From contig NC_068915.1 of the NCBI RefSeq assembly GCF_023091745.1, forward strand, positions 32,852,001-32,916,000: a stretch of 64,000 nt of DNA, in the 5' to 3' direction. The position numbers and the translations under genes were made by a program. The stretch is from Budorcas taxicolor. Lineage: Eukaryota > Chordata > Mammalia > Artiodactyla > Bovidae. This document shows positions 23,335 to 33,361 of the stretch, piece after piece (position 1 is the first letter of the stretch; every line of letters starts with the position of its first letter). Below the pieces are notes generated by a model, which did no database searches, had not been told where the DNA came from, and saw only the letters and a list, made by a program, of their open reading frames with translations.

Positions 23335-24133
23335 TGAAAGGTTGTGGTGTGAGCCATGTGCTACGCCAGGATTCATGACCTCCAGAGAGGATTTCAATCC
23401 AGGGCCAGAGGCAAGGCTTGACCATTCTGAGCTTTTTGTATAGCAATGATTTATTAAAGTATGAAAGAGACAGAGAAAGTTTCTGACATAGACATCAGAA
23501 AGGGACAGAAAAAATGCCCCCTTGCTAGTTTTTAGCAAGGCGTTTTATGTCTCTTTGGAGAAGGAAATGGCAACTCACTCCAGTACCCTTGCCTGGAAAA
23601 TCCAATGAACAGAGAAGCCTCATAGGCTACTCTACATGGGTTCGCAAAGAGTGGGACAGGACTGAGTGACTTCAATTTTCTGTCTCTTAACAAGCTTATA
23701 ATCAAATAAAAGAAACACCTCAAGGCTGAGGGAGTTTCACCAGGCCCCTCTTCCACATTATGCATTTTTGAGATAGGATGGCAAGAGGTGTGTTATCCCT
23801 GGCCATAAAACAATTGACATGAACTGGTCTGTTGAGCCATTATCAGCCCAGGGTTTGAGAAAAGAAAAGAAAAAAAAGTTAGTGTCAGGCGGAACTGATT
23901 TGAAGAAAGGCAGATTCCAAAGCAAATACACAGTTTCATTAACAGAGTTTAAGAAAAACATTTCCATAAGAAAAATGCATTGGTTAGCTCAAGGTTTGAG
24001 AAAAATTAAGTTCAGGAAGAAACAGGTGTTCTCAACAGAGAAGGGAAAGAAAAAAAAAAAAAATCTGTCACTTGCATTTTATTTCCTCCAGCCTCTTGGT
24101 GACCTCTGGCATTCCTACTTGTTAACCCTGTCA
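23335..24133 (-). mobile_element. Solo LTR of an endogenous retrovirus
   Basis: The element begins TG and ends CA. On the minus strand it reads TGACAGGGTTAACAAG at its start and ends CTTTCA. It is flanked by the 4 bp duplication GGAA (23331-23334 and 24134-24137), the size typical of class I (gamma-type) integrations. A minus-strand AATAAA lies at 23450-23455. Without the SINE at 23556-23680 the LTR is ~675 bp. No gag, pol or env sequence is adjacent, so LTR-LTR recombination probably removed the provirus. It resembles bovine LTR families; the name was not verified. Confidence 0.82.
23556..23680 (+). mobile_element. Bov-A SINE inside the solo LTR
   Basis: This is a headless Bov-A monomer (TTGGAGAAGGAAATGGCAAC to GAGTGACTTCAATTTTC). 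The 8 bp duplication TGTCTCTT at 23548-23555 and 23681-23688 bounds it, and the LTR sequence continues after it. It is therefore younger than the LTR. Confidence 0.9.
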
Positions 24134-24412
24134 GGAACCCTCCTACAGTATTGGTAGGGATGTAAATTGGGTACAGCCACTAAGTAGAACAGTATGAAGG
24201 TTCCTTAAAAAAATTAAAAGAGCTACTATATAATATATTTATATTCAGCAATCTCACTCCTGGGCATATATCCTGAGGAAACAATAACTGGAAAAGATAC
24301 ATGCACCCCAGTGTTCACTACAGCTCTATTTACAATAGCCGGAATATGAAAGCAAATTAAATATCCATAAAGAAGATGTGTTACATATATACAACAGAAT
24401 ATTATTCAGCCA

Positions 24413-25477
24413 TTTGTTGTTATTGTTGCTCAGTCACTAAGTCTGTTTCTCACTCTTTGAGATCCTATGGACTTAGCACACCAGATTCCTCTGTCTTCCA
24501 ACATCTCCCAGAATTTGCTCAAATTCATGTCCATTGAATTGGTGATGCTATTCAGCTATCTCTTTCTCTGTTGCTCCATTCTTCTCCTGCCTTCACTCTT
24601 TCCCAGCATCAGGGTCTTTTCTAATGAGGCAGTTCTTAGCATCAGGAGGTCAATGTATTGGAGCTTCAGCTGTTGAGGTTTATCATAGCTTCTTTCCAAG
24701 AGCAAGTATCTTTTAATTTCATTGTTACAGTCACCGCGTGCAGTGATTTTAGAGCCCAAGAAAAGAAAATCTGTCACTGCTTCCACTTTTCCACCTTCTA
24801 TTTGCCATGAAATGATGGAACTAGATGCATGATCACATTTTGTGAAAGCAGAGCTTCAAGCCAGCTTTTCCACTCTCCTCTTTCACCTTCATCAAGAAGT
24901 TCTTTAGCTCCTCGTCTCTTTCTGTCATTAAAGTAGTATCATCTGCATATCTGAGGTTGTTTATATTTCTCTAGTCCATTGTTCCATGTCAAGTTCTAAC
25001 TGTTGCTTCTTGACCTGCATACAATTTTCTCAGAAGACAGGTAAAGTGGTCTGGTACTCACCTCTCTTTAAGAATTTTCCTCATTTTGTTGTATTCCACA
25101 TAGTCAAAGGCTTTCACACATTCAATGAAGAAGAAATAGATGTTTTTCTGGAACTCCACTGCTTTCTTCATGATCCAACGAGTGTTAGCAATTTATTCTC
25201 TGGTTCCTCTGCCTCTCTGAAACGTGTGCATCTAGAAGTTCTCAGTTCATTTACTGTTGAAGCCTAGCTTGAAGGATTTTGAGCATAATCTCCCTAGCAT
25301 GTGAAATGAGTACAATTGTATGCTAGTTTAAACATTCTTTGGCATTGCCCTTCTTTGGGATTGGAAAGAAAATGGACCTTTCCCAGCCCTGTGGATACTG
25401 CTGAGTTTTCCAAATCTGCTGCCATATTGAGTGCAGCAATTTATCGACATATTGAGTAGAGCACTTTTACAGCATCA
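24413..25477 (-). mobile_element. BovB LINE inserted in L1, older copy
   Basis: This reverse copy runs from the TTGTTGTTATTGTTGCTCAG tail up to the region encoding the segment before the RT (CACTTTTACAGCATCA in this orientation). It has many frame breaks and a deletion removing part of the RT around 24975. The block ATATTGAGTGCAGCAATTTA is partially duplicated near 25420-25465. L1 sequence flanks both sides; a target duplication is not clear. Confidence 0.9.
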
Positions 25478-26117
25478 GTGAAATAATGCCATTTGCAGCA
25501 ACATAGATGGGTATAGAAATTGCCATACTGAGTGAAGTAAATCAGACAGAGAAGGAGAAATATCATATGGCATCCCTTATATGTGGAATCTAAAAGGAAA
25601 TGATACAAATGAACTTAGTTACAAAACAGAAAGAGACTCATAGACTTAGAGAATGAACTTATGGTTGGCAAGGGGGAAGAATAGGGGACAAGGAGAGCTA
25701 GGGAGTTTGGGTAGTCATATATACACTGCTATAATAAAAATGGATAACCAGTGTTATGTGGCAACCTAGATGTGAGGAGAGTTTGAAAGAGAATGGATAC
25801 ATGTATGGCTGAGTCTCCTTGCTGTACACTGGAAACTATCAAAACATTGTTAATCAGCTATACTCCCAAAACAAAATAAAAAGTTGTTTAAAAAAAAAAA
25901 TATTGTTGACCACAATGTTACAGTCATGTCAAAACAATCTACATACATCATAAAAGAAATTTGGAAAAGGTCTCAATAATCTCTTCAACTCTGTCACAAA
26001 TGAAAAAATGTGGGGACTTTATAGCGTAAGAACAAAAGAACTTTGTAGTAAAAGTACAGGTGTGATATTAACTTGCACAGGGCTTAGTGAATATAAAAGG
26101 GGAGAGATATCTGATTC

Positions 26118-26450
26118 TTTGATACCCTGGTAGCTCAACTGGTAAAGAATCTGCCTGTAATGCAGGAGACCCTGGTCCAAATCCTGGGTCAGGAAGATCC
26201 TCTGGAAAAGGCATAGGCCACTCACTCCAGTATTCTTGGACTTCCCTGGTGGCTCAGATGGTAAAGAACCCATCTGCAATGCAGGAGACCTGAGTTAGAT
26301 CCCTGGGTTGGGAAGATCCCCTGAAGGAGGGCATGGAAACCCACTCCAATATTCTTGTCTGGAGAATCCCCATAGACAGAGGGTGTCTGGTGGTCTACAG
26401 CCCACAGGATCATAAAGAGTTGGACATGACTTCGTCACTAAGCACAGCAC
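26118..26450 (+). mobile_element. Dimeric tRNA-head SINE (Bov-tA type)
   Basis: A first unit, 26118-26235, has a tRNA-like head (GGTAGCTCAACTGGTAAAGA) and a shortened body ending CCAGTATTCTTG. It is joined directly to a second full Bov-tA unit, 26236-26450, starting GACTTCCCTGGTGGCTCAG. The same junction occurs in the copy at 52172-52498, so this is probably a dimeric subfamily rather than two independent insertions. Confidence 0.88.
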
Positions 26451-26642
26451 AGCAATACATAGAAAACAGACATACTACCTAACAATCTTGAATATGAATA
26501 ACTCCTTTCATATTATAGTTAATTATTACAGGATTAAAATAAGAATGTTAAATTTGAATTGGTAAATTTTACATCCATATGATCAACAATAGCATATAAT
26601 TTACTACCTTTTTTAAATATTTGAGATTCTATAGTAGTAAAT

Positions 26643-26702
26643 GGATTAGTGGGTGCTGAACTTTCATGCTAGTATTTTCTAAAATAAGCAGTAGAAAACA
26701 TA
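26643..26702. repeat. Left copy of exact 60 bp direct repeat
   Basis: This begins GGATTAGTGGGTGCTGAACT and ends GCAGTAGAAAACATA. It is identical base for base to 27770-27829, and the BovB at 26703-27769 lies exactly between. It is either an exceptionally long target-site duplication or a duplication arising with the insertion. Confidence 0.95.
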
Positions 26703-27769
26703 TTTCAGTTCAGTTCAGTTCAGTCGCTCATTCGTGTCCGACTCTTTACAACCCCATGAATCGCAGCACACCAGGCCTCCCTGTCCATCACCATCTCCTG
26801 GAGTTCACTCAGACTCACATTCATCGAGTCCATGATGCCATCGAGCCATCTCATCCTCCGTGGTCCCCTTTTCCTCCTGCCCCCAATCCCTCCCAGCATC
26901 AGGGTCTTTTCCAATGAGTCAACTCTTCACATAAGGTGGCCAAAGTACTGGAGTTTCAGCTTTAGCATCAGTCCCTCCAAAGAAATCCCATGGCGGATCT
27001 CCTTCAGAATGGACTGGTTGGATCTCCTTGCAGTCCAAGAGTCCCTCAAGAGTCTTCTCCAACACCACAGTTCAAATGCATCAATTCTTCAGCGCTCAGC
27101 CTTCTTCACAGTCCAACTCTCACATCCATACATGACTACAGGAAAAACCATAGTCTTGACTAGACGGACCTTAGTCGGCAAAGTAATGTCTCTGCTTTTG
27201 AATATGCTATCTAGGTTGGTCATAACTTTTCTTCCAAGGAGTAAGTGTCTTTTAATTTCATGACTGCAGTCACCATCTGCAGTGATTGTGGAGCCCAAAA
27301 AAATAAAGTCCGACACTGTTTCCACTGTTTCCCCATCTATTTCCCATGAACTGATGGGACCAGATGCCATGATCTTCATTTTCTGAATGTTGAGCTTTAA
27401 GCCAACTTTTTCACTCTCCTCTTTCACTTTCATCAAGAGGCTTTTGAGTTCCTCTTCACTTTCTGCCATAAGGGTGGTGTCATCTGCATATCTGAGGTTA
27501 TTGATATTTCTCCCAGCACTCTTGATTCCAGTTTGTGTTTCTTCCAGTCCAACGTTTCTCATGATGTACTCTGCATATAAGTTAAACAAGCAGGGTGACA
27601 ATATACAGCCTTGACGTATTCCTTTTCCTATTTGGAACCAGTCTGTTGTTCCATGTCCAGTTCTAACTGTTGCTTCCTGACCTGCATACAGATTTCTCAA
27701 GAGGCAGGTTAGGTGGTCTGGTATTCCCATCTCTTTCAGAATTTTCCACAGTTTATTGTGACCCACACA
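26703..27769 (-). mobile_element. BovB LINE, well preserved, 5'-truncated
   Basis: This 1,067 bp reverse-oriented copy has four tandem CAGTT-type tail repeats at its 3' end and truncates in the RT domain at the block ACCCACACAG. Divergence from the inferred family pattern is low and a 225-codon frame survives. It is bounded by the exact 60 bp repeat, which argues for a young insertion. Confidence 0.95.
27089..27766 (-). pseudogene. BovB reverse transcriptase fragment
   Basis: This 225-codon frame covers the RT palm and thumb-like region: WKILKEMGIPDHLTCLLRN, GIRQGCILSP, the intact catalytic LRYADDTTLM, FIFLGSTITADGDCSHEIKR and VVMYGCESWTVKKAER. It has no genuine start (the first codon is a GTG at the truncation) and lacks the endonuclease and N-terminal RT. 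It ends at TGA (27089-27091), where the 59017-59424 copy has CGA. The plus-strand frames 26832-27263 and 27387-27614 are antisense shadows. Confidence 0.9.
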
Positions 27770-27829
27770 GGATTAGTGGGTGCTGAACTTTCATGCTAGT
27801 ATTTTCTAAAATAAGCAGTAGAAAACATA
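27770..27829. repeat. Right copy of exact 60 bp direct repeat
   Basis: Identical to 26643-26702. After it the unique flank diverges (ATTCTTTT here, the BovB tail on the left). Confidence 0.95.
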
Positions 27830-27925
27830 ATTCTTTTCAGGGGGATATATCTGACTCAATATTCACATTACATTCATTTCCTTATTAGACACAATTTTAT
27901 TATTAGAGTATAATTTATTTAATTT

Positions 27926-28130
27926 GACTTCCCTGGTGGCTCAGATGGTAAAAGCATCTGCCTACAATGTGGGAAACCTGGGTTCGATCCCTGAGTCTGG
28001 AAGATCCCCTGGAGAAGGAAATGGCAACCCACTCCAGTATTCTTGCCTGGAAAATCCCATGGGCGGAAGAGCCTGATTGGCTACTGTCCATGGGGTCGCA
28101 AAGAGTTGGACACGACTGAGTGACTTCACT
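27926..28130 (+). mobile_element. Bov-tA SINE
   Basis: This well-preserved copy starts at the GACTTCCCTGGTGGCTCAGA head, has an intact B box GGGTTCGATCCC and ends GACACGACTGAGTGACTTCA. ATTTATTT occurs close to both ends and may be a target duplication. Confidence 0.95.
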
Positions 28131-28144
28131 ACTATTTATTTGAA

Positions 28145-29196
28145 ATATTTTTCTAAAAGAAATATTTATTTAAACCTAAAATAATAACATATGTGAAAAC
28201 TAAGTAATATAAAGTTACTCCACCTGGATTTTATTTACTTGGTTTGCATCCAAGTGGAGTTAAGATGCCTTCACATTAAGCTTTTGTCCTTACTGCTTAC
28301 CTTACTGATTTTTTCTTTTTTGGTCTCTACTGCTTACCTTACTGCTTTTAAGTCCTGTGAATTTGATTTTACCTAAGTTCATTAGAGGCACAAGGCAAAT
28401 AAGATAATTCTGAATAAAATGTTAACTTATGCATATTGATCAGTGAGGGAAGTTTGCTTGAGGAATAAGGAGGCTACCCAAAGTCCTAAAGATACCTCCA
28501 CTCCTTGATCCAACCAAGAAACCCATCTATTTAACTTTACAATCTTCTCCATAAATTGCTTCTGCTTATTATATTTTAGTATGATGCCAACATAGGTTAT
28601 ACAAGAAAAAGTACAAGAGTCACTGTGGAATCTCTGGAAGAACGTTAAGAACAATTTTATTTTATTACACAGTGTCTGGGAGAGCCACTCTACTTGGTAA
28701 ATTTCTCATCTAATATTATTACTGTGTACAATTTTTCAATTCAAAGAATAATTGGTTGTTTTTTATCTTATGGGCGCCATAAATTGTATAACTGATTACA
28801 TTTCCATTTTGAATTTTGCTGCTAAAAAAAACTAATAGCTAAAACCATAACCCACCTGCAGTAAGCATATGATAGAAACTTTTCATCTCAGTTTAGGTTC
28901 CACTTTTGAAGCCACTGATTTATTTTTACTTGTTTGCTCTCTCTTTTAATCTTCATTTAATATTTGTAAGTCACTTAATAAGGAAGGAAATAAGTTAATA
29001 ACTGAGATGATAAATTAAAATGATATTTTAAGCATCACAGAAGCAGCACAGTAAAATAACGGTAAAAGCCAAAAAATGTGGCTCTTTGGCTTCACATCGT
29101 ATCTCTGACATGCATGTTTTTCCCTGCAAGAGAAAGTAGTAAACAATAATAACCTAGTTTGCTTAGTTGTTCTTATTAGTAAATAAGATAATAGAT
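28145..29196. other. Unassigned AT-rich DNA
   Basis: No gene was recognised. A short direct repeat TACTGCTTACCTTACTG occurs twice around 28291-28345. The minus frames 28427-28654 and 29015-29200 have no domain. Confidence 0.5.
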
Positions 29197-29209
29197 ACAA
29201 TATAATACA

Positions 29210-29332
29210 GGAGAAGGAAATGGCAACCCACTCCAGTGTTCTTGCCTGGAGAATCCCATGGACAGAGGAGCTGGGTGGGGCTACAGTCTATGCGGTTGCA
29301 AAGAGTCAGACATGACTAAGTAACTAACACAC
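29210..29332 (+). mobile_element. Bov-A SINE monomer with perfect TSD
   Basis: This is a headless Bov-A (GAGAAGGAAATGGCAACCCA to AAGTAACTAACACAC). Exact 13 bp repeats ACAATATAATACA flank it at 29197-29209 and 29333-29345, a clean single insertion. Confidence 0.95.
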
Positions 29333-29345
29333 ACAATATAATACA

Positions 29346-30336
29346 AAAAGTAAAAACATTAAATAAAAAGAAAATTATTACAAGTACTATATTTCATTAA
29401 AATCATGGGAAAATATATGTGTATGTAACAACTGTCCAAAAGAGAAGTAAATTATTATATATATGCTATCTTCCTTTGTTTCCTATGTTAAAAATTTAGA
29501 AACTGTAATAAACAAAATTATCAAGGGAAATGTCAGAAGTTAAGGGAAGGTAGAGAAGATAAGACAATAAAAACTGAGATGAATTTATTGTAATGCCTCC
29601 AGTAAATTGCTTAGAAACTTAAGAAATAAATGTCAATCACTATGCTATTCAAAAACATTCTCTTTTATTAGCACTAATCAAATATTTAAAACAAAATAAT
29701 AATCCTAATCTCCAAGGAAGCACAAGCAGACCACTACTTCACTCACAACGGCTTGATTTTTGGTAAGCCTTTAAAATATTTTCTATTGATCAGTCAGGCT
29801 AGAAAACACACACAAGAAATTTACATTCATTGAGATAAGAAAATAAGCAAAATTAAATCATTTATTATAAAACTTTGTACTTTTAAAATTGATTTTAGCA
29901 TTCATTTAATTCAGTTAGTTAAACTTAACAATCAAATGGAACCAAGATAATTGGAGGGAAAATACTAATGTACTACTTCTTACTTTTAAAAAAAAATAAT
30001 CTTCTAGTGATTGTCTCATATTTTCTTAAAAATTTATTATGTGATTATATAAAGAAAGATAAGATAGAGGATTTAAGGAACATTCTTGCATCAGCTTTTC
30101 TTAGTTTATCTTTCTAATGCCTTATTTATTTGAGATGTACCATGAAAACAGAGTGTTTAACAACAACAAAACATCTTCTACCAACAAAATCGGTTCTGAT
30201 ATAGTTCATAATACACCAAAACTATGTATGCTGTCCTTTGCAACCTTATAGGGCCATTTCTCCCACTCCACTCATTTCTTCATTCATTTGAGAAAAAATA
30301 TCTTTGGGGTAGGCTGCAGGGAACATAACAGATCAA
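29346..30336. other. Unassigned AT-rich DNA
   Basis: Nothing was recognised. Confidence 0.5.
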
Positions 30337-30540
30337 TACATGGTGGCTCAGATGGGAAAGAATCTGCCTGCAATGCAGGAAACCCAGGTTTGATCTTAGG
30401 TCAGAAAGATGCCCTGCAGAAAGGAAGAGCTACCCACTCCAGTATTCTTGCCTGGGAAATCCCATGGACAGAGGAGCCTAGCAGAGTACAGCCCATGGAT
30501 TTGGAAAGAGTTGGAAACAACCAAGCAACTAACACTTTCA
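30337..30540 (+). mobile_element. Bov-tA SINE, head slightly truncated
   Basis: It starts within the tRNA head at TGGTGGCTCAGATGGGAAAG, continues through CAGTATTCTTGCCTGGGAAA and ends AACTAACACTTTCAATTT. The frame 30288-30554 merely reads through it. Confidence 0.92.
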
Positions 30541-31113
30541 ATTTAACTTCATAATACAGTGTAAGTATTATATGAGGGTTCTAAAAATTAAAAGACACTA
30601 AAGAAGCTGGAATTGATATTGGAGAAAATAAGATTAATATAAGAATGAAAATCTAGGTTTTTATTTAGAACATCCTTGGGATATTTTCTATCAGAACACA
30701 ATTCATGAAGTTAGTAAGACTTCAAGTCAATGATAAGTCAAACATATGAAAGACCAAAATCAGAATCAAGTCTATCAACTAGCTATTCAATATGAAGTGA
30801 GTTCCTACTAGGTAAGATTGAAAGAATATAAATCCAGTGAGTTTAGATATCATTTATCAAAACCTCTATCCAGAAAGGAACACAGGCAGTTGTGTCCACC
30901 CTCCCCCATTCTAAAACACATGAGCTGTTGATTAGCTTCCAGCTAAATATTTTTTCCTTGTCAGTTAATGTCAAAAAACTTCTTAGGAGGTGACTTTATG
31001 CTCTCTGAGCACATTACACAAGGAGAGAAGACAGGAAATAAGAATGACCCCTTCTGGTCCATAAATAAGAGCTTAAGATCACTGGAAAGATAGGTGGAAA
31101 AATAAGGTGGATT
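30541..31113. other. Unassigned AT-rich DNA
   Basis: Nothing was recognised. Confidence 0.5.
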
Positions 31114-31122
31114 ATACACAAT

Positions 31123-31284
31123 GTTAGCCGTTCAGTCATGTCTGACTCTTTGCAAGCCCATGGACTATAGCCCACCAGGCTCATCTGTCCATGGAATTCT
31201 CCAGACAAGAATACTGGAGTGGGGAGCCATACCCTTCTCCAGGAGCTCAAACCTGGGTCTCCAGCATTGCAGGTGGATTCTTTA
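31123..31284 (-). mobile_element. Bov-tA SINE, left half of inverted pair
   Basis: This reverse copy runs from GTTAGCCGTTCAGTCATGTC to the head side at GCAGGTGGATTCTTTAGC, where it meets a forward copy head to head. The last part of the tRNA head is missing at the junction. Confidence 0.92.
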
Positions 31285-31500
31285 GCATCCTGGTGACTCA
31301 GATGGTAAAACAATCTGCCTGCAATGCATGAGATCTGGATTTGATCCCTGGGTTGGGAAAATCCCCTGGAGGAGAGCATGGCAACCCACTCCAGTATTCT
31401 TCTCTGGAGAATCCCATGGACAGAGGAGCCTGGCAGACTATATAGTTCATGGGATTGCAGGATTGCAAAGAATTGGACACAACTGAGCAACTAAGTACAA
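31285..31500 (+). mobile_element. Bov-tA SINE, right half of inverted pair
   Basis: This forward copy runs from GCATCCTGGTGACTCAGATG to GAGCAACTAAGTACAA, with a small GGATTGCA duplication near 31453-31466. The similar 9-mers ATACACAAT (31114-31122) and ATACATAAT (31503-31511) flank the inverted pair as a whole rather than each half. Confidence 0.92.
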
Positions 31501-31511
31501 ACATACATAAT

Positions 31512-32261
31512 ATATAGTCAAGTCTTTTAACTCTGAATATTAGGCTATTGTACCATTTAAAAATCAAAGAAAATACATTTATTTTTGTTCTTTGCTGTCA
31601 TATTTCCTTTTCAAAAAGTACTGAACTGTTTTCACATGACTGCTCTCATCTGAGTGTCTAAGGTGTTTCAAATAACAAACACTATCTTCTGAATTCACTT
31701 CTAAATATATGTCTGAAGATTTTTCTATGATTCTAATCCTGCCTTTTACCATTAGCTGTTGGATTACTGCTTTCATGTAAAATGGGTACACTAGGTTTAT
31801 TAGACATCTGAAGTTCTCTGTTACTCTCAATTATGTCACATTTTTTTAAACTATTTCAACTCAGTATTTACTTTGTCCACTTTGACTTCCATTTTCCTGT
31901 TGCAATCATCATTCTAATGCTCTCTCTTTGTGTATCATGCAGTCACACACACTCCACACATACAAGTCCTAGGAATCTGTACTACTCTTACGTATTTCAA
32001 TGCTGATCACGAGTGAGTGTTCTGGGGTCTCATCATTAGTTATAGTTTCATAAAAAGCCAGCCTCAATTTGGAAAACATGAAATTCATCAAATATGTTAA
32101 GCAACTATATGTAAGACATATATTAGTATAAGTTCAACAGAAAGCTGAATTGTATGTTTATATCATAAAGCATTTATCGTATTTGTACTATGCATACAAC
32201 ACTTGCTCAGCTGCTCAACAGTCACTGAAGTGACATGCTGAAGAAAACAGACGGGACTAGC
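31512..32261. other. Unassigned AT-rich DNA
   Basis: No gene was recognised. The 83-codon minus frame 31579-31830 is more balanced in composition than most chance frames here, but I recognise no domain and see no supporting context. Confidence 0.45.
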
Positions 32262-32272
32262 GCATGTCTCAG

Positions 32273-32501
32273 GGCTTCCCAGGTAGCTCAGTGTTAAAGA
32301 ACCCACTTGCCAATGCAAGAGACGTAAGAAACATGGGTTCATTCCCTGGCTCGGGAATAAATCCTGGAGGAGAACATGGCAACCCACTCCAGTATTCCTG
32401 CCTGGAGAATCCCTTAAACAGAGGAGCTGTGGAGGGCTATAGGCCACAGGGTTGCAAAGAGTCAGACACGACTGCAATGACTTAGTACACACGCACACAG
32501 G
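32273..32501 (+). mobile_element. Bov-tA SINE with perfect TSD
   Basis: This copy runs from GGCTTCCCAGGTAGCTCAGT to the TAGTACACACGCACACAGG end. Exact 11 bp duplications GCATGTCTCAG flank it at 32262-32272 and 32502-32512. Confidence 0.95.
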
Positions 32502-32584
32502 GCATGTCTCAGAGGCTAAGGAAAACTGGCCTAAAGAAAGCTAGAGAAGGTAAAGGACACCAGTACTGATCACAATAATACAAA

Positions 32585-32815
32585 TGAAAATATTAGGTAG
32601 TATTTATTGTGCTGTTAAACATGGTTCAATACTTTAAATATACTAACTGAATTCTCATACCCACCTTATAAATTAGGTGACATTATGAACAGCTAATTAT
32701 AAATTACAAAACAGAGGTACAGAGTGGTGGATTAACTTTGCCTTAAGACCCACAGCTGGGAAATGACAGAGCTATAATTTAAACCAGGGCATCTAACTCC
32801 GGTTAGAGCTACTCA
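32585..32815 (-). mobile_element. MIR SINE remnant
   Basis: Reverse-orientation MIR blocks occur in order: TAGTATTTATTGTGCTGTTA, CTTTAAATATACTAACTGAA, AATTACAAAACAGAGGTACA, CCCACAGCTGGGAAATGACA and TTTAAACCAGGGCATCTAAC. This matches the family's reverse complement at high divergence. Confidence 0.82.
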
Positions 32816-32891
32816 ATCCATGAAGGAAAACATCTGCCTATACAGAATAAGCTACAAACATACTAGAGAAGGGCTGATCCAGATTGAAACT

Positions 32892-33103
32892 TTATTTGTT
32901 GTTGTTGTTTAGTCACTATGCCTACTCTTTGCGACCCCGTGGACTGTACCCTGCCAGCTCCTCTGTCCATGGACATTTCCCAGGCAAGAATACTGCAGTG
33001 GGTTGCCATTTCCTCCTTCAGGGACCTTCCTGACCCAGGGATCGAACTCGCATCTCCTGCATTGGCAGGTAGATTCTTAACCACTGAGCCATGAGGGAAG
33101 CTC
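32892..33103 (-). mobile_element. Bov-tA SINE
   Basis: This reverse copy has a GTTGTTGTTGTTTAGTCACT end and a well-preserved head (AACCACTGAGCCATGAGGGA, B box CAGGGATCGAACTCGCATC). The 7 bp repeats TGAAACT at 32885-32891 and 33104-33110 are a probable target duplication. Confidence 0.93.
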
Positions 33104-33169
33104 TGAAACTCCACAGACCATAAATTATCTGATGTATCTTAAATGCTACTCTCCAACACCAGGAAAGAA

Positions 33170-33361
33170 AGTGAAAGTGTCTATCAATCAGTCAAATCCA
33201 ACTCTTTGTAATCCCATGGACTATGTCCTGCCAGGCTCCTCTGTCCATGGAATTTTGCAGGCAAGAATACCGGAGTGGGTTGCCATTCCCTTCTCCAGGG
33301 GATCTTCCTGACCCAGGGGTCAAACCCAAGCAGGCAAATTCTTTACCATCTGAGCCATCAA
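33170..33361 (-). mobile_element. Bov-tA SINE
   Basis: A reverse copy only ~65 bp beyond the previous one and in the same orientation, from GTGAAAGTGTCTATCAATCA to TTTACCATCTGAGCCATCAA. The B-box region carries a deletion (CAAACCCAAGCAGGCAAATT). Confidence 0.92.

Larger units (their letters stand above)
23241..25901 (+). mobile_element. Old L1 3' end, interrupted twice
   Basis: Three plus-strand L1 pieces join in order: 23241-23334 (ORF2 block GAAAACTACAATGGTATCAC to GAGAGGGTGTGAAGAG), 24134-24412 (CCCTCCTACAGTATTGGTAG to TATTATTCAGCCAT) and 25478-25901 (GAAATAATGCCATTTGCAGC to an A-rich tail). Removing the solo LTR at 23335-24133 and the BovB at 24413-25477 restores a colinear L1 3' portion. 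All frames are broken. Confidence 0.88.

Noticed and set aside
23335..24133. A complete endogenous provirus
   Set aside because: Only one LTR is present, flanked directly by L1 sequence and a 4 bp duplication, with no internal retroviral sequence. The same reasoning applies to 51952-52793, where the flank is BovB.
26643..27829. The 60 bp flanking repeats as LTRs
   Set aside because: They lack TG/CA ends, a polyadenylation signal and any retroviral context, and the DNA between them is a standard BovB 3' fragment.
28291..28345. Short direct repeat TACTGCTTACCTTACTG as a target duplication
   Set aside because: No recognisable element lies between the two copies, which are only about 40 bp apart in low-complexity pyrimidine-rich DNA.
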